Origin: Perca fluviatilis
Lineage: Eukaryota > Chordata > Actinopteri > Perciformes > Percidae
Length of the DNA stretch: 64,000 bases
Direction of reading: 5' to 3'
NCBI RefSeq assembly: GCF_010015445.1
Contig: NC_053119.1
Coordinates: 26,859,383-26,923,382 of the forward strand
Part shown: piece by piece, positions 1 through 62,039 of the stretch
How the letters are laid out: every line of letters starts with the position of its first letter
Position numbering within the stretch: position 1 is the stretch's first letter
Made by a program: the position numbers and the translations under genes
Notes under the pieces: model-generated
What the model was told of the DNA's origin: nothing
The model's database searches: none
The model's input: the letters and a program-made list of their open reading frames with translations, nothing else

Positions 1-2260
1 TATATGACCGATTTGCTGTGAGAGACAAACCTGTCACTAGTTAACCTCTCAGTCAGCAGTGGATTTTTCCACTTCTTCTGCAGGATTTGAAGAGTTGAGA
101 TATCGGAGCAGATGAACACGCTTTTGTTTGAGCTGTGTATTGACACGGGGAAAACGGAGGCAATGTCTTAAAAACACATAGCACTTTTAGTTTGTCTCAC
201 CGCTCCATTCTGGATTCAACCGGAATGTTTAATGCATTTGTGTTTGACTTAAACTCTTACTGTCAGGGCCCTACCATTTATGATTGTACTTTCCCCCACT
301 GCCCGGCACCCCACCCTTTCCTGCCCGTGCAGGACCTGGCACCCGCGCACCCATCTGTGGTGAAAACTGACTGAGCCACAGTCAGTCGCAGCAGCGTCAG
401 TGCCCCTGCCCGAAGGCAGAACTCGGCACTATTTTTGGAAGAAAATGTTTCCATGAGCTATGAAGGAACGGAACCATTTGGAAGCTATTTAGACCATTTT
501 GTATGGGTGGGTGGATAGAGGTGTGTGTGTTAGTGTGAGTGTGTGTTAATGTGCTCACTCTTTTCGTTAGCGGTAGGTTCTTATAGCCGTTCCTTTTGGA
601 TTTGGTTGGTAAAATACACACATTCATTTAGCATCATTACAAATCTCTTATAAAATATAGAATTTCCTATTTGCAAAGAGTGTCCAAAACATTCAGGTAG
701 GCATCTAGCTCAATTGCAAACATTTAATCGGTTAGTCATTGGAGTGTCACTCCTAAAGTTATAGTTTCATTGCTTTTATTACATGCTTTAAATATTAACA
801 CTGTGCAGGTGCAGCCAGATATCATATAGCCACATATCAACGTACTATATATATATATATATATATATCTCTATCTCGTTTGACCTCCACATTGTACTGT
901 GTGCCAACCATTGCCACTATGGTTTCGTGATTGCTTAACACCACCCTATAATCTCTCAAATAAAATAAAAACATCTAGGAGATTACAGAGGAAAAAGGAG
1001 ATTACATGAAAGATATAAGAAATGAAAGCAATACATGAAAACAGAAAAAACACATTTTAAAGACCATAACACAGCTATGAGCCCGTTCCAAAACAATTGT
1101 TATGAACAAAAGAGACCCAAAAAAAAAGTTTTTGTTTTTAAAATTAAGTAAGCTAGCGTTTATAGCGTCAATAAAACCCTATCAAGCCCCAACCCGTGTG
1201 TTCATTAACAGGAAGTAAACCGCCCTGTGTAGCAGCGCTGCATACTGTATATGGCCATAGTTTCATAGAAGGCACGGTTTGTAGTTTAGTCAGTGTCTCT
1301 CCCACACCAACCCAGTGACTGATCCTGGGTGAGTAAGTGTATTGTTAGTTAGTCTGGTCGTGGTGCTGTGGTCAGTAGGTCCCCTCCTCCACGGTCAGTT
1401 ATGTAGACTCTTTACATTCCTCAGGAGATGTAATGTCTGCCTCCCACACCCACACTGCGAACGGTTACACCTGCACGCACATTTCTTTTCACCATTTTTC
1501 ACCAGCGCGTTAATTAACCTTTCCAGCTCGCCGATCACTCAGCTGGCCTTTTTGTCTCCGTGGTTACCCGTCCTGTTTCACTGCCTCCTCCCCTGGTTAG
1601 CTCATTCGTCTATGTATGTCTAAGGTGTTGGCTGACCTGCAAGCGTGACTAGCTCTGTAGTGCTGACCTGCTGTCTGACATTTGTTAACTCCGATCTGCC
1701 CGCCTGCGATACGGCCGTCTGGGGGCGCACCCTCCGGAAACGTTTGATCAGCAGCGGGACTGAGGGGTGGCGGGGGGGGAATCAGTGTCCCGTTAACTCC
1801 TGTAACAGCAGGGAATTTGGCCCAATCAGGAAATTAAAGCTCCGGGGCACAGAGTTCAGAAAGTCCACTGGAATGACAAACGTGCAAACGTGATATCTGG
1901 ATAAGGATGTGTGTATCACAGGACCTTATCTTCATTCTAAACCGTGTCTTCGCTGGAAGAATAGGTTTTTCCCTATATGAGGAAATGGGGCCAGGTGATG
2001 ATACATTGGCCAATTCTATCTCTTCCTGCTTGGATGAATCCTTTTGACCATTTAGTTCACAAAGAAATACTCATTGCTTGTGTCTGAGCAGCTCCTGCTT
2101 TTAACCACAAGCATTCTTTAGAAAACATTTATTACGATAAATTAAAAGCCAGTCCACAGTTGTGTAATAGCATCCGGTTTTCCTCGGTAAAATGTCTTAA
2201 AGGCTGTTTTGCAAGGCGCATGTGACAACAGGGATCGGCATGTTTTCTTTCTCTTTGCAG
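1..2260 (+). other. mob2 intron (left part outside window)
   Basis: No coding exon was recognised here. The stretch holds a TA run at 846-869, an A-rich region around 960-1150 and short open frames without family resemblance. The coding exon that should precede position 2261, bearing the first MOB zinc cysteines, was not found and probably lies to the left. Confidence 0.6.
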
Positions 2261-2385
2261 AATATACTACTGGTATGACGAGAGGGGGAAGAAGACGAAG
2301 TGCACTGCTCCACAATATGTTGATTTCGTAATGAGTCTTTGTCAGAAACTGGTCACAGATGAGGAAATCTTTCCTACAAAATACG
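2261..2385 (+). CDS. mob2: mob2 penultimate coding exon (partial gene)
   Basis: MOB2 belongs to the MOB family of adaptors that bind the N-terminal region of NDR/LATS kinases and modulate their activity in growth and morphology signalling. The exon follows a tttgcag acceptor and ends at a gtgagt donor. It has 125 bases: one phase base, 41 codons, one base. The translation includes YYWYDERGKKTKC and APQYVDFVMS, then a stretch ending FPTKYG, which I recognise as the MOB core leading into the last exon. The split glycine codon (G/GC) joins cleanly to the exon at 4096. The upstream exons with the cysteine zinc ligands are not in the window. MOB2 rather than MOB1 or MOB3 is judged from remembered MOB2 sequence and is fairly secure. 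Confidence 0.9.
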
Positions 2386-3179
2386 GTGAGTGGTCTCCCT
2401 CTGAAGGTTCCCTGCCTCAGAAGGAACTGATGTTGTACTGCTGCCCCCTGCTGCTTCAGATGGATAGAGTCAGTGAGTGCTGGTCCAACGACTAACATTT
2501 GAAAGAAATTATAGTAATATTAGTTAGGGTTGCAGTTATCATTTATTCTCCTGATTAATTTCTCGGTTATTCATTTGGTTGTATTATCAAAAAAAATTTT
2601 AATGCTATAAAATGCTCATTACAAGAGAGCAACTTGACATATTGTGAATGTTTGAGGGACTAATCCATTTATCAACTCGTGAATTTAGCTCTAATATCAT
2701 TCAAAAGGCCAAGGGTTTGACTTTTAATCCGTAAAGGATAAGACTGGCTGATATATTCTATATTTTCTTATTGTCAACAAAATCCCATGAAAAGCAAACC
2801 CCATTCCTCTGTGCCGTAGGAATATTTTTCCATGTGTTTTTATTTTTTTCCATCGTATTAAAAACATCAATGAGCCAAACTGGGTGACATTATTTATTGT
2901 TATGAACATGGTCACTGTGGTTTATGTTGAGTTGATTGAATAATCCGCCCTGCTGCTAATTGTGTTTTAATTTGCAGCTGAAAATAGTCTCCAACAATAG
3001 CACTATGTTCTGCTTGGATGACGTTTTCTAAACTGGTCATTTTTCTGACCGGTCTTAAAAGGACCAAACAGGCTTGTGGCTGAGTGTAGTATTGTACAGA
3101 AAGTACTTAGAGACAGACTTAACACATTGTTGATTTTGGTCTTTTACAGGATCTGTTGATAATATATATATATGAACAA

Positions 3180-3925
3180 CCTAGGGTTGGGTAGCGTTTG
3201 GATTTTTACGATTCCGAACCGGTACTTTTAAAACGATTCCGATTCCTAACCGATTCTTGAAAAATGACCTCAAAAAAAGGCTCTTTTATGGATTTTTATT
3301 AAAAAAAAAAATTATTGAAAATTATTTCAATTTAACAATATATTAACATTTTTAAGCACTTAAATATATAATAAATAAGTAAACCTAAGTCACCTAACCC
3401 ATAACTACAATAATTTAACAAATAACAGTTCCACTATTAACAAGTAACAACAAAATAATGTTGAGTTGGTATGCCAACCAGCTTCAAACTTTAGCAGTTC
3501 TTTAGCAGAAAAATGACTATATTCGCCTTCTCTGGCAAGATAGGACACCTGTCCTGACTTATGGCATGTCCTGCACGGATGGTGTCCAAGAGGCCTGTAG
3601 CGTACACACAGGTAGGAGTTTGAAAGGGCAGACAATTTGGGGAGGCTGTCCCACCTCCCCCACCACCAGGCTACAGGCTCTTGTCCTGAACGATAGACTA
3701 GCAGAGAAAGTGTAATATGTTTACGATTAGCGATCACTTGAGCAGGAACATTTACGGTAGCTAGCTAACGGCAGACTACAGAGAGAGGGGGATATTTTTA
3801 CGTCCGTTTCAGAGCGTGTACAAAAAGCCGTCTATCAGCTGGGATGTCCGAGAATAGCGCGGACACGCGCGTCACACCGCGAGCTGGCACGTGCGCCACT
3901 CGGGCAGAAAAGGGAGAAATGATGA
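3180..3925. mobile_element. degenerate DNA-transposon repeat (GGGTTGGGTA family)
   Basis: The left end reads AGGGTTGGGTAGCG followed by the AACCGGTAC and CGATTCCGATTCC motifs of a repeat common in percomorph fish, usually grouped with non-autonomous hAT elements. The GC-rich right part at 3790-3900 (CGCGGACACGCGCGTCAC) belongs to the same family as I remember it. I could not find a matching right terminus, so the right border is approximate. The open frame on the minus strand at 3405-3737 lies inside it and is not a credible gene. Confidence 0.5.
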
Positions 3926-3928
3926 GAT

Positions 3929-4036
3929 AATGACTATTACTGACTATTACTGATTATTACTGACTATTACTGATTATTACTCACTATTACTGATTATTAC
4001 TGACTATTACTGATTATTACTCACTATTACTGACTA
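3929..4036. repeat. 10-bp tandem array
   Basis: About eleven decamers follow one another, in the three variants TGACTATTAC, TGATTATTAC and TCACTATTAC. The array ends about 60 bases before the 3' splice site of the last mob2 exon, close to where a branch point would be expected. Confidence 0.9.
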
Positions 4037-4095
4037 TTTTCTCTGCCTAATCCGGTCTCTCCTGTCTGGTTTTGTCTCCGTTTTCCTCCCTTCAG

Positions 4096-4685
4096 GCAAA
4101 GAGTTCCCAAACTCTTTTGAGTCCTTGGTAAAGAAGATCTGCCGGTACCTGTTCCACGTGCTGGCTCACCTCTACTGGGCGCACTTTAAAGAGACAGTGG
4201 CTCTGGACCTGCAGGGCCACTTGAACACTCTGTATGCACATTTCATCGTTTTCGTAAGGGAATTCAACCTGGTCGACCCCAAGGAGACCTGTATCATGGA
4301 CGACCTGTCCGAAGTCCTTTGCACCCCTGTCCCGCCACCCGCGCCCACCCCAGCACCTTCCGCCCCAACCTCAGCGCCCTCCCCTTCTTCACAAAACCAC
4401 GTGGACGGAGAGATGAGCGGGGAGGTGGGTGGCGGCGAGACAGCAGCCCCGGGGGGTGGGGGAGGGGTGGGGGTAGGGATGATAGAAGATAAAGATAGAG
4501 AGAAGGAAAGACAGCCTGGCCCCCTTCCTCGGTGCCAGCAGGACTTACAGACCTTCCACGACCCTTATATTTCGCTGCGGCGCCAACCAACCAACCAGCG
4601 CCGGAAGGAAGGAAGGGGGTTTCCGGGGTGGGGAGGGTTTGGGGTGGCGGAGAGGGATTTGTCACGCCAGCAGGAATTGGCGTGA
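4096..4685 (+). CDS. mob2: mob2 last coding exon with long low-complexity tail
   Basis: This is the C-terminal exon of the MOB2-type gene. It begins after cccttcag and ends at a TGA at 4683-4685. It opens with GKEFPNSFESLVKKICRYL and continues through HVLAHLYWAHF, whose two histidines, five residues apart, match the zinc-ligand histidines of MOB proteins, to REFNLVDPKE and IMDDLSEVLC. Human MOB2, as I remember it, ends about 30 residues after this point. Here the frame stays open for about 110 more residues: a Pro/Ala/Ser stretch, an SQNHV motif like the human end, a Gly-rich run, a Lys/Glu/Arg patch and a second Gly-rich run. Either the fish protein has an extended disordered tail or an intron lies inside this stretch. 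The two exons together encode 237 residues in the window. Confidence 0.88.
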
Positions 4686-6020
4686 GCGTTCCTCCCAGGG
4701 GCAAATCCCTCCCATCTTCTCTGCAATTTAAACAAAAAAGTGTGTATGTTTTTTGTTTTATTTCACTTCAAGTTTTATTTTTTGTTGTGGGTGGGGGGGG
4801 TGGGGGGATGCAGTGTGTCCTTCACCTCCCTCCTATCCTCTACCTAACCTACAGTACAGGAAGGGGGCTCTGCTTTGCTTCAACCTACTATTGTACAGTG
4901 TTGTTAATGTGTGGAGAAGAGGCGTCGCTTCTCACCCGCGGGCTCGTCCTTCCCTCCTGCGGCGGCGGGAGGTCGGCCTGCAGGTGTACGGCCACTACGC
5001 TGGCCAGTAGGGAGCCACGTTACTGCCTGACGTGGGCGATACTAGCCAATCACTGTTTGGGTTGTTTATGTGGGGGGGATGATTTAAAGCGCTTCCTACT
5101 CAGGACTGGTGAGAATACGTCACTGCTGCCAGAGAGAAGTCCCTCTCTAACTTTCCATTCTCTGTCCCTTGTTCACCGGACTGCTCAGTCCTTCATAGGA
5201 CAGATGTTTAATCGTGTGTTTAACTACAGTATAGTCACATAATGTACCCCTAACAAACACGTCCCAGCGCCTACCTGTAGAGGGCAGCAAACATGAAGAG
5301 AACGCCACAAAAACAAGGGAGACAGAGAAGAAAAATCGAAAGATTGTATGTTAGATATTTAATCCGATCAGAGTCGATCACTTTGAGGCCCACTGGCGCC
5401 CACATAAGGCTGAATCGGTGTGGTTTGCCGGTGTTTCAGCACAGCAGCAGCCCCCCCTGCACCAACACCACCACCCCCCCCCCACTCCTGCAGCACAGAA
5501 GGACAAAGACATGAGGTAATGTCTGCAGGCCCAGAGAGGCAGAGATGGAGACAGGAAGAGGGCTGGGAGTAGATGGTGTGGAGCAGCTCAGTCACTCAAA
5601 GTGCAAAACTAAAAATGTCCACTTCTGGTTTATTGTTTTTCCCGGCCCCCATAAAGAGTTGCTTTTTTTCTTCTTCTTTTTTTTTTTTTTTTTTTTTTTT
5701 TAAAGATTACCAGATGAAAATTTGTTCCGAAATAACAATAATGGTATCATTACACATGTATAGAAAAGGCACAGTCTGCTTGGACTGTACAAAGAATCGC
5801 AAGCAGGTTCTGTCAGACATAGCCTCTGTGTGGAGGAGGATTGGGTTTATGATTCTCCTTTTTTATTTATTTTAAATTTTTTTTTTTTCTTTTTTTTTTT
5901 GCAGGGTTCTTCAGTTCTGGCTCTCGTTTTTATGTATTTTAATTATTAACTAAGTTAAAAGCAATTTAATATTTTAAGCTCTGCGGATCATAATCTAATA
6001 AAAGAGAGAAATGCCACCTT
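4686..6020 (+). other. mob2 3' UTR
   Basis: The region follows the TGA stop and runs to just past a poly(A) signal. It has GC-rich stretches near 4920-5010, a C run with CACC repeats near 5450-5485, and T runs at 5676-5702 and 5877-5900. The open frames in it (for example 4532-5242) are composition-driven and do not resemble proteins I know. The extent is inferred from the signal at 5997. Confidence 0.6.
5997..6002 (+). terminator. poly(A) signal of mob2
   Basis: AATAAA on the plus strand, about 1.3 kb after the mob2 stop. It is the clearest signal before the convergent kcnj11 transcript begins to overlap. Confidence 0.55.
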
Positions 6021-6790
6021 GCCTCACTGTCTTTTGTATGAATGGGTTTGTGTAAATTATCCAAGAGGAAAGAAACATGAGCATCCTGTGTGCCAGCCTC
6101 AAAAACATGATGCTATTTTTAAAGGGCAACTCCACTTATTTTACACACAGTTTACTAGTCCCGAGGAGTACCACTCAGTCTGTAAAAACAGTTGTGTAAT
6201 GGCTTCTGTCACTGCGGGAGCTCTGTACATAAAACAGTCCAGTTTGGGGAGTACGTATTTATAACCGAATATGTGTTGCAAACTGGGAGCATACAATTTG
6301 AAAGATGTGGAAGTTGACCAGAAAGAGAGGCCAAAATGAAAAGATGGTTGCATTATAGGACATGTAGGGTCGTATTTTGGGTGATTAAATCATACTAGTA
6401 AAATGTCTTGCGCACTACATGTCTTTGTCTCAATTATTTAATTCCCAAAGTGCAGTGATTGGTATAAAAAAATTTTTTTGCCGGATCATTACTGGACAAA
6501 TATTGATATCGGCCTCAAACTCCAGTATCAGTCAGGCTCTGCTTGTGGCACGATGATGTTTTAAGCCCCCGACGTCTCCTTCCAGGCAGCGCTGCGACCG
6601 TTGACTTCAAGGCACCTAAACCATAACCATAACCATTGCCTAATCCTAGTTGGGGGCTTAAAACGCTGATAAACATGCTTGTGAGTCCCTTAACTTTATG
6701 GGAGTTTAATACTGACTCATTGGAGTGTCCCTTTTAAATCATATAATGTGGCTTCTCCATCCACAACACACTTTACATGAAGCATTCACC
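6003..6790. other. spacer between convergent mob2 and kcnj11 3' ends
   Basis: No gene was recognised. The only structured piece is the small inverted-repeat element at 6558-6664. Small open frames at 6019-6353 show no family resemblance. Confidence 0.6.
6558..6664. mobile_element. short MITE with 13-bp perfect inverted ends
   Basis: The left end GTTTTAAGCCCCC (6558-6570) is the exact reverse complement of the right end GGGGGCTTAAAAC (6652-6664), giving a 107-bp unit. The inside carries CTCCTTCCAGGCAGCGCTGCG and a CCATAACCATAACC run, as in a small repeat I recognise from other fish genomes. Flanking sequence shows only an imperfect match (gatgat and gctgat), so the target duplication is uncertain. 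Confidence 0.65.
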
Positions 6791-6796
6791 TTTATT
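6791..6796 (-). terminator. poly(A) signal of kcnj11
   Basis: TTTATT on the plus strand, read as AATAAA on the minus strand, about 355 bases beyond the kcnj11 stop codon. Confidence 0.5.
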
Positions 6797-7150
6797 GATT
6801 CAAGATACATGCAGTCACTCTTAATTTAAAAAACAAAAAGATCAAACGCATCCAAACTGGACTTTCTGTTCATTCTGTGCACCGGGATTCCTCCGTTTTT
6901 CTAACAGTCCCATCTCATTTTTATATTAGTGCATTCTGTCTTCGTGCGTTTTCACTCCGACCCTGAGTAAAAGGCTTGTTGTGACATTGACTGAAGAGAT
7001 AGATGTGATGTGGATTACTGATTACTGACGTGCTCTACAGTACAACATATTTTCATTTTAAAATAAATAATATTGTTGTCATTTAACTCTACAAACTTAA
7101 AATAGTTATTTCTCATATAAAATGCTGGCAGACAGGGTCTACGTGGATCA
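6797..7150 (-). other. kcnj11 3' UTR
   Basis: This AT-rich stretch lies between the kcnj11 stop at 7151 and the poly(A) signal. No other feature was seen. Confidence 0.5.
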
Positions 7151-8320
7151 TCAGCTCACTAAAGTCTCCACCTTGGACCTGCGGGCCACCGTAGAGCCCC
7201 GCCGCCTTCTCACAGTCGCCCGCAAAGTGACGCCCTCGTTGAGTTTAAACCGAGCGATGCCACCTGCCTCGTCCAGTTGCTTGGCGCTGCAGCACGGCGT
7301 CGGCACCTTCGTGGTGTTACCGAACTTGGAGTAGTCCACCGCGTACATGCCGTCCTCCTCGGACACTGTGGGCACGAAGCGCTGCCCCCACAGGATCTCC
7401 TCCGACACGTAGGAGGTCCGAGCCTGGGTGGTGATGCCCGTGGTCTCCACCACCCCCTCCAGCACCGCGATCACTTCGATGTCCTCGTGCTGCAGGTCCA
7501 GAGCGGACAGCTCGTAGAGAGGGCTGTCCTTGTCGATGACGTGACAGATGATCAGGGGGGACACCAGGAAGACGCCGTTGGTGCCCACCGGGTTATCCAA
7601 GTGTATGTCGATCTGGTTCAGAGGCACCACCTCGCCTTCCTCGGTGGTGGTTCTCCTCACCACCTGCAGCCGCACGGTGGCGCTGATGATCATGCTTTTC
7701 CTCAGGTCGCCGAGGCGCATCATGAAGCACAGCTTGTTGTTCCGGACGGAGATGACTGCGTGCTTGCTGAAAATGAGCGTCTCTGCGCGCCGATTGGCTT
7801 GCGCGGTTTTCATAAAGATGCAGCCGAGCATGATGGCGTTGATGAGCAGCCCGACGATGTTCTGCACGATCAGGATGAGGATGGCGGAGAAGCACTCCTC
7901 GGTGACCATCCGGCCCCCGAAGCCGATGGTCACCTGGACCTCTATGGAGAAGAGGAAGGCTGAGGAGAAGGAGTGAATGTCCGTTACGCACGGGACAAAG
8001 TCGTCTCCTCTCGGGTCCAAGTCGCCGTGCGCAAAGGCAATGAGCCACCAGATCATCCCGAAAAGAAGCCAGCTGCACAGGAAGGACATGGTGAAAATAA
8101 TGAGCGTGTGGAGCCATTTTAAATCCACGAGAGTGGTGAAGACGTCCTGCAAGAATCGGCCCTGTTCTCGGATGTTGGTGTGCGCTACATTGCAGGCGCC
8201 GTTCTTGGCGACGAAGCGAGCTTTCCTCGGTTTGGCCTTGAACAACTTGGGCTGCAGAACATTCTCAGCTAAACGGGTCAGCAAATAATCCTCAGGGACG
8301 AGTCCTTTCCTGGACAACAT
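7151..8320 (-). CDS. kcnj11: kcnj11: Kir6.2-type KATP channel pore subunit
   Basis: A complete intronless frame of 389 residues; mammalian Kir6.2 has 390. It forms the potassium pore of the KATP channel with SUR subunits in the plasma membrane. The start MLSRKG matches the family. The N-terminal stretch [11 protein letters not shown] (49-59) keeps the residues equivalent to N48, R50 and R54 of human Kir6.2, with a lysine at 68. TM1 is about 71-95, the selectivity filter TIGFG is 131-135 and TM2 is about 145-172. Asn161 is the weak-rectification position. Arg177, Arg178 and Lys186 match known PIP2 and ATP contacts. A basic RRRR run at 371-374 stands where the RKR retention signal lies. [14 protein letters not shown] and GQRFVP favour Kir6.2 over Kir6.1. 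The usual EECPLA is EECFSA here. Teleosts can carry extra kcnj11-like copies, so paralogue status is open. Confidence 0.95.
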   Translation of the reverse strand: MLSRKGLVPEDYLLTRLAENVLQPKLFKAKPRKARFVAKNGACNVAHTNIREQGRFLQDVFTTLVDLKWLHTLIIFTMSFLCSWLLFGMIWWLIAFAHGDLDPRGDDFVPCVTDIHSFSSAFLFSIEVQVTIGFGGRMVTEECFSAILILIVQNIVGLLINAIMLGCIFMKTAQANRRAETLIFSKHAVISVRNNKLCFMMRLGDLRKSMIISATVRLQVVRRTTTEEGEVVPLNQIDIHLDNPVGTNGVFLVSPLIICHVIDKDSPLYELSALDLQHEDIEVIAVLEGVVETTGITTQARTSYVSEEILWGQRFVPTVSEEDGMYAVDYSKFGNTTKVPTPCCSAKQLDEAGGIARFKLNEGVTLRATVRRRRGSTVARRSKVETLVS

Positions 8321-9516
8321 AGCGCTCCCATACTACGCGCCCACAGCCTTTCTGCTTTGAATGTACAGATTGGTCTCTGCCCTGCTGAAAGATGAAGTAT
8401 TTCCCCCTTTTTTCTTACCAATCGGCTAGCTCCTCAGCAGCTGTCGGGCGCAAGAAGGAAGGAGTCTTGTCGTCCGTTTTTCTGGAGGTATGTGCGCTCC
8501 TCACGTTGCCTCCAGATCAGGCGCTTCACACAACCGCGAGGTCCCAGGAGAAGATTCTTCTTCCAGCTCCACAGCTGCCGCCGTCACTCACAGCGCCCAC
8601 CGGGCGGGCATAGATGCGCCACACCGCCCCGTCCCATTGTGAATGGACCCCCGCGGTGGTGCGCACTCACCGTGGAAATTCAGGGAGATGTAAAATGTCG
8701 ATGCAGGAACATAATGGGCATGCGAGCTGCCTTTTATCTTTAGATGATAAGGCTGGCTTTAGTGGCGCAGCTTGGCTCTGCGCTGACTCCGCCACTTCAC
8801 CATCGCTCGGTAACGTGAGCTGGAGACGTGGTGAGGTGGAGAGGTGCCCCCTCCCCCTCTACCATCTCCGTGGTGCCCTTCCTGTGATTTTCATTGAGAA
8901 TGCAGGAGTGGGCCCATTGTGCATTAAAAGATCAGTTCAGTTGTGCAGCCTAAAGGCCACAGGCAGCTCATACACTCTGAATGTATAATGGGTTAAATAT
9001 AGGGCACTCTACAGTAAATCAGACTCAGGCTGCTATAAACGTCCCTTTCTATGAATAGAAAGTGGGCTGTTTACACACAGGGACAATAATTAGTCTTTTA
9101 CTTAACAATCCAGTCCTGTTTTTGAAATCTGCTGGGCTCATTCTCCTTTTCATACCACCCATGGAAACTTGATTTTACAGGCCACTGTGCTCCTCTGGCA
9201 TCCATAGAACTTGTCACATGGCAGTCCTGTCTGCAGCAGGCGCAGCCGCTCATCCCACTCTGCACTCTGACACCCTGAGTACACGAAGATTATCACTATG
9301 CTGTTTCTGGCTCTTTGCCTCGTCTTGCTCGACAGCATCGTGCAGTACTCCGCTCATTTTAAACCTGCGATCCGCTGATGAGTCACTTGTTTTCTTTTTT
9401 TACATGGCATAAGGTCTCACTCACACAAGCACAAAACAACTTCACTTTAGTCCTCATCCCAGTTCTTTCCCAAAACAACCCCAACAAAAAAAAAACATGT
9501 AAATGATCATTTATGT
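8321..9516 (-). promoter_or_regulatory. kcnj11 upstream region / spacer to abcc8
   Basis: About 1.2 kb between the kcnj11 start and the abcc8 poly(A) signal. It must hold the kcnj11 5' UTR and promoter if the gene is transcribed independently. The part at 8490-8680 is relatively GC-rich. No convincing TATA box or named site was identified, and the open frames here do not look like genes. Confidence 0.4.
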
Positions 9517-9522
9517 TTTATT
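9517..9522 (-). terminator. poly(A) signal of abcc8
   Basis: TTTATT on the plus strand (AATAAA on the minus strand), about 130 bases after the abcc8 stop codon. This implies a short 3' UTR. Confidence 0.6.
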
Positions 9523-9650
9523 AACAAAGAATTAACTATGTTTTATGTACAAATATTATACATGATTAAAAAATAAAAAAAGGAATATATTCCATGGGAC
9601 AATTGCACTTTGAATGTCTTCCTCTAATGCTCTCTCTCTCTCTTCTTGTG

Positions 9651-60164
<50,514 letters not shown>

Positions 60165-61011
60165 CTGAGGTACGATAAAAAGAAAGGGGACAGAGGTGGA
60201 AATATTGAATACATTGAGGAGAAATTAACCACATTCGGACGTTGAATGTCATTTGATGAATATAACTAATCTGCAGTGACTGAGTAACAATTTGAATACT
60301 TTAAAAAGATTTGTATCCTTAACATATAAATAAAAAATATAGGCCACCATCTATCAGTGACACATTCACATTGTTCCATTGGTGTAGTGAAGAAGGCTGC
60401 TGTTGAAGACAGGAGTACATTGGTTTGTTATTTCTATGCACCAAAATTACACACAGGAAATTTCTCTGTGGAGCTCAACTGGCAGCACTACAAAAGAAAT
60501 TGTCTAGGTTAGACAATACAGCCTGCTAACAGAGCAAGAGAAGGTAATTGCTTGAACGTAAAAGCTGACTCGACACCATTAAGTCAAGAGACGCTCCACT
60601 ACTGCAACAGAAACCGGCAAAAGGAGGTCAAGTTCAGGGCTTCCACCCTCCCTGCTGCTGCATCATGGGATGTAGTGATTAATGGCAAGTTTCGCTGCGG
60701 TGCTCAGTCAGTCACGTTTAACTGCTCTATAATTAATGGTGCTGGAAGACCATGACAGTGATGCAGAGGATGAGGATTGAAGTGCAAGTGAAATGGTTTT
60801 TTTAAATTACTTCAAATGACAAAAGAAAATCTTAAGTCTTTAAAAATCACTTGAGAACAGAACAGACTTTTTTCAAGGAAGACTGGAAGAGCTACTGACC
60901 AAAATATATTAACTTCACCAACAACACAACAGCTTTGGTTCTGTGAGTTAGCAATAGTCAGCGGAAAACATCTGGACGGTCACAGTGCAGTAAACACTCC
61001 CAGAACATTTT

Positions 61012-61119
<108 letters not shown>

Positions 61120-62039
61120 CTCTGTGAACATGACTAAGTTATTCACAGAACTGTGAGAACCGACGTGACTGTTACGTGTCTTTCCATTCAAGCTCATGTT
61201 GAACCTCATGTGTCACTGTGCACGTCAAACACACACAAACAAACACATCCTTTCTTACTACCTTGGGTTCAAACGAAGAAGGAATGAGGACATTTCATTC
61301 TCACACACGCAAAGTGAAAACTAGCTTCCCATGCAGTGCAGTGCTTTCACCCCCGCAGGGGTCGGGATGTCGCCTCGTTCACAGTAGAATGGCAATGACG
61401 CCACCCCCCTCCCAAACCCCACACCTCTCCACTGGGATTTCTATATCTCTCTCATCCCTCACTCCTGCCAGAAGGAAGTGGGATTGCGTTCACACCGGAC
61501 GCACATGCAGCAGTGACGAATCTCTGTGACCTTCTAAACACTGGAAAACAACGACCCTGTACAGGAGGGCCTACACCTCTGACCCCTGGCACGTGCTCCA
61601 AAAGTGAGACAGAGAGAGAGAGGCAAAAAGAGGAAGAGAGGAAAGAAGGATAAATAATATGTAATGTGGAAACATCCCCAGTGAATTAATAAAACTGAAA
61701 GAACACCGCCTTGGGACGAGAGCAGTGTGGAAAAAAAGACAATTCTGTATCAAACATCAACTACATTTTGTATGAATTTTGAAGAGCTGTACTGCAAACT
61801 AGCACTTGTCTATTTTGCAAAAGAAGAGGGGGAAACTGAAAAAGTGTCAATATTTTACGAAGAAGCGTTGTTTGACTTTATTTGTCAAAGAGTAAATGCA
61901 TATAAAAACACTCATTGGAAAATACTTTTTAAGCCTTTTTTAAGTGTGTTGCATAGCATCGCTTTTGTCCAAAGTGACTTAGATTTAATTTAATTTCATC
62001 AAACCACCAAGTCCTTGTTGTTGTTGTATTAAGTAAAAA

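Larger units (their letters stand above)
2386..4095 (+). other. mob2 last intron
   Basis: The intron runs from the gtgagt donor at 2386 to the ttcag acceptor at 4095. It contains a hAT-like repeat from about 3180 and a decamer tandem array at 3929-4036. The rest is AT-rich and shows no recognisable feature. Confidence 0.8.

Noticed and set aside
3929..4036. CRISPR-like array
   Set aside because: Direct decamers without spacers in a vertebrate intron; it is a minisatellite.
4294..5242. Open frames on both strands over the mob2 tail and 3' UTR
   Set aside because: They overlap the mob2 exon or its UTR, are composition-driven and show no domain.
7277..7963. Long plus-strand open frame opposite kcnj11
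   Set aside because: It is the antisense shadow of the GC-rich kcnj11 coding exon, and its His/Asp/Gln-rich translation matches no protein family.
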